The notes under the pieces were generated by a model. It was not told the DNA's origin. It saw nothing but the letters and a program-made list of their open reading frames with translations, and searched no databases. Positions 4,399 through 6,259 of a stretch of DNA of 6,259 nucleotides are shown piece by piece. Origin of the DNA: Fidelibacterota bacterium (lineage in GTDB: Bacteria; Fidelibacterota; Marinisomatia; Marinisomatales; TCS55); contig PBBH01000032.1 of assembly GCA_002716525.1 (NCBI GenBank), positions 16,909 to 23,167 on the forward strand. The letters run 5' to 3'. The translations under genes were made by a program, and so were the position numbers. Position 1 is the stretch's first letter. Each line of letters opens with the position of its first letter.

Positions 4399-6259
4399 AT
4401 GATACCATTTGGATCACTCATTATTGGTGCTGGTATGCTTGCAATGCTGTATTCCTTTTGGAAAACAAGTTGGATTAACAAGCAGGATCAGGGGACTGAA
4501 AAAATGGAAAGAATTGGTTCCAATATTGCTGATGGTGCCATGTCTTTTTTGAAAGCCGAATACCGTGTATTAGCTGTTTTTATTGTAGTGGTAGCCGTGC
4601 TATTAGGTTTTGCCAATGTAGGGAATTCTGAATCTAGTGCGTTGATTGCACTCTCATTTATTACTGGTGCTTTAACATCTGGATTAGCTGGATTTTTAGG
4701 TATGCGCGTTGCCACTAAAGCCAACAATCGTACTACACATGCTGCTAGGACGGGATTAGCACCTGCTTTAAAGGTTGCTTTTGCAGGCGGTTCTGTCATG
4801 GGATTATCTGTTGTAGGGTTGGGAATAATTGGATTAGGTACATTATTTATCTTTTATCAATCATTTTTCGAAGCAGATTATCAGAAAATTTTAACTGTTA
4901 TATCTGGTTTTTCTCTTGGTGCTTCTTCTATTGCCCTATTTGCACGTGTTGGTGGTGGTATTTATACAAAAGCAGCTGATGTAGGTGCTGACCTTGTAGG
5001 TAAAGTTGAAGCAGGTATCCCAGAAGATCATCCTCTAAATCCTGCTACGATTGCTGATAATGTTGGGGACAATGTAGGTGATGTTGCTGGTATGGGCGCC
5101 GATCTTTTCGAATCCTATGTGGGCTCGATTATTGGATCAATGGTTCTTGGCGCCAGCATTCTTGTATTTGGAAAATTTGATCTGAATTTTGTAACTCTGC
5201 CTTTACTAATTGCCGCTTCTGGTATTGTAGTATCAATTATCGGGACCTTTATGGTTTCAGTAAAAGAAGGTGGAAACCCGCAGAAGGCATTAAATATTGG
5301 TGAGTTTGGTTCATCCGCTCTTATGGTGGTAGTGATGTATTATTTGATCACGAACATGTTACCTGTTTCATTTGTTCTGGATGGTATAGAATATTCCAGT
5401 ATGGGTGTTTTTTGGGCAGCAGCCATAGGTTTGGGGGCGGGTCTTGGTATCGGAACAATCACTGAACATTATACTGGAACACATGGTGGCCCAACAACAT
5501 CTATTACACGCCAGTCTTTAACTGGAGCGGCAACGAACATAATTGCTGGGCTTGGTGTTGGCATGCAATCCACTGCAGTTCCTACTCTTATTATTGCGGC
5601 TGGTATTATAGGTGCGTATCATTTTGCTGGACTTTATGGTATCGCAATGGCGGCTTTGGGAATGCTGGCAAACACCGGAATCCAATTAGCCGTTGATGCT
5701 TACGGTCCGATTTCTGATAATGCTGGTGGGATTGCTGAAATGGCTGGACTTCCAAAGGAAGTACGCGATCGGACCGATAAACTAGATGCAGTTGGAAATA
5801 CTACCGCAGCAATTGGTAAAGGGTTTGCTATTGGTTCAGCAGCTTTCACAGCATTGGCACTTTTCGCTGCTTTCATGGTACAAACCGGAATTAAAGGAAT
5901 CAACATTGCTGATCCTATGGTGATGGCTGGCCTCTTTGTTGGTGGTATGTTGCCATTTTTATTTTCATCATTAGCAATGGGTGCAGTTGGACGCGCGGCA
6001 ATGGCTATGATTGAAGAAGTCCGGTATCAATTTAAAACGATTCCTGAATTATCTGCAGCGTTGGCTGTAATGAAAAAATATGGTGATAACGATGAATGGT
6101 CTGATGAAGACCGTAAAATATTTGACGCAGCTGACGGAAAAGCTGACTATGGTAAATGTGTTGAGATCTCTACTCAATCTGCTATTAAAGAAATGCTTTT
6201 ACCTGGACTGCTTGCCATTGTGACACCAGTTATTGTAGGGTTTGTGTTTGGAGCTGAAA
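4399..6259 (+). CDS. hppA: Membrane-bound pyrophosphatase, probably K+-dependent and Na+-pumping (3' partial)
   Basis: Hydrolyses cytosolic PPi and uses the energy to export Na+ or H+ across the membrane. The frame is open from ATG 4399 to the window edge: 620 complete codons without a stop, in a family of about 660-770 residues. The last helices and the final aspartate motif lie outside. It is a very hydrophobic multi-helix protein. The PPi-binding [11 protein letters not shown] lies at 194-204, and [10 protein letters not shown] followed by [10 protein letters not shown] at 207-228. [13 protein letters not shown] (356-368), DNAGGIAEM (440-448) and [15 protein letters not shown] (461-475) follow. 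Ala470 and Gly473 in the last motif match the K+-dependent subfamily; K+-independent pumps have Lys and Thr there. Glu238 in DLFESY is at the position found in Na+ pumps, whereas plant H+ pumps have DLFGSYAE with the Glu four residues later. Ion specificity is inferred. It may be transcribed with pth, 30 bases upstream. Confidence 0.96.
   Translation, partial: MIPFGSLIIGAGMLAMLYSFWKTSWINKQDQGTEKMERIGSNIADGAMSFLKAEYRVLAVFIVVVAVLLGFANVGNSESSALIALSFITGALTSGLAGFLGMRVATKANNRTTHAARTGLAPALKVAFAGGSVMGLSVVGLGIIGLGTLFIFYQSFFEADYQKILTVISGFSLGASSIALFARVGGGIYTKAADVGADLVGKVEAGIPEDHPLNPATIADNVGDNVGDVAGMGADLFESYVGSIIGSMVLGASILVFGKFDLNFVTLPLLIAASGIVVSIIGTFMVSVKEGGNPQKALNIGEFGSSALMVVVMYYLITNMLPVSFVLDGIEYSSMGVFWAAAIGLGAGLGIGTITEHYTGTHGGPTTSITRQSLTGAATNIIAGLGVGMQSTAVPTLIIAAGIIGAYHFAGLYGIAMAALGMLANTGIQLAVDAYGPISDNAGGIAEMAGLPKEVRDRTDKLDAVGNTTAAIGKGFAIGSAAFTALALFAAFMVQTGIKGINIADPMVMAGLFVGGMLPFLFSSLAMGAVGRAAMAMIEEVRYQFKTIPELSAALAVMKKYGDNDEWSDEDRKIFDAADGKADYGKCVEISTQSAIKEMLLPGLLAIVTPVIVGFVFGAE

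Noticed and set aside
4488..5906. Reverse-strand open frames inside hppA (4488-4799 and 5700-5906)
   Set aside because: Both are mirror images of Ala/Gly/Val-rich membrane helices of the pyrophosphatase, a common source of spurious antisense frames.

Overview
The window is a compact, AT-rich stretch of core bacterial chromosome, about 38% G+C by eye. Every gene is on the + strand and gaps are short. No mobile element, CRISPR array, phage gene or defence gene was seen. The order is ispD (5' end outside the window), ispF, ispE, tRNA-Gln(UUG), prs, rplY (L25/Ctc family), pth and hppA (3' end outside the window). All seven proteins are recognised from family motifs, and no frame is broken. No stretch longer than 300 bases lacks a gene.

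Region 1 (1-1944) holds three consecutive enzymes of the MEP (non-mevalonate) isoprenoid pathway. IspD makes CDP-methylerythritol, IspE phosphorylates it, and IspF cyclises the product. The gene order D-F-E is not the reaction order. IspF and IspE are 2 bases apart; IspD and IspF are separated by 56 bases holding a possible promoter. Region 2 (1993-2063) is a tRNA-Gln(UUG) without an encoded CCA end. Region 3 (2159-4368) is prs-rplY-pth: PRPP synthesis, a 5S-rRNA-binding ribosomal protein with an acidic tail, and peptidyl-tRNA hydrolase. rplY and pth share the bases ATGA. Region 4 (4399-6259) is a membrane pyrophosphatase whose residues suggest a K+-dependent, Na+-pumping type.

The ispE, tRNA-Gln, prs, rplY, pth order recalls the arrangement known in many Proteobacteria. 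Here ispD-ispF lies upstream, and hppA lies where ychF often follows pth. The organism is a bacterium using the MEP pathway. The low G+C, the hppA type and the absence of an encoded CCA would suit a member of the FCB group such as Marinimicrobia, but this is a weak guess from general impression and cannot be established here.

I did not find a convincing undescribed system. The observations most worth a second look are an atypical active-site region in Pth, the ion-specificity residues of HppA, the odd leader of ispF, and the conserved-looking cluster with its tRNA.
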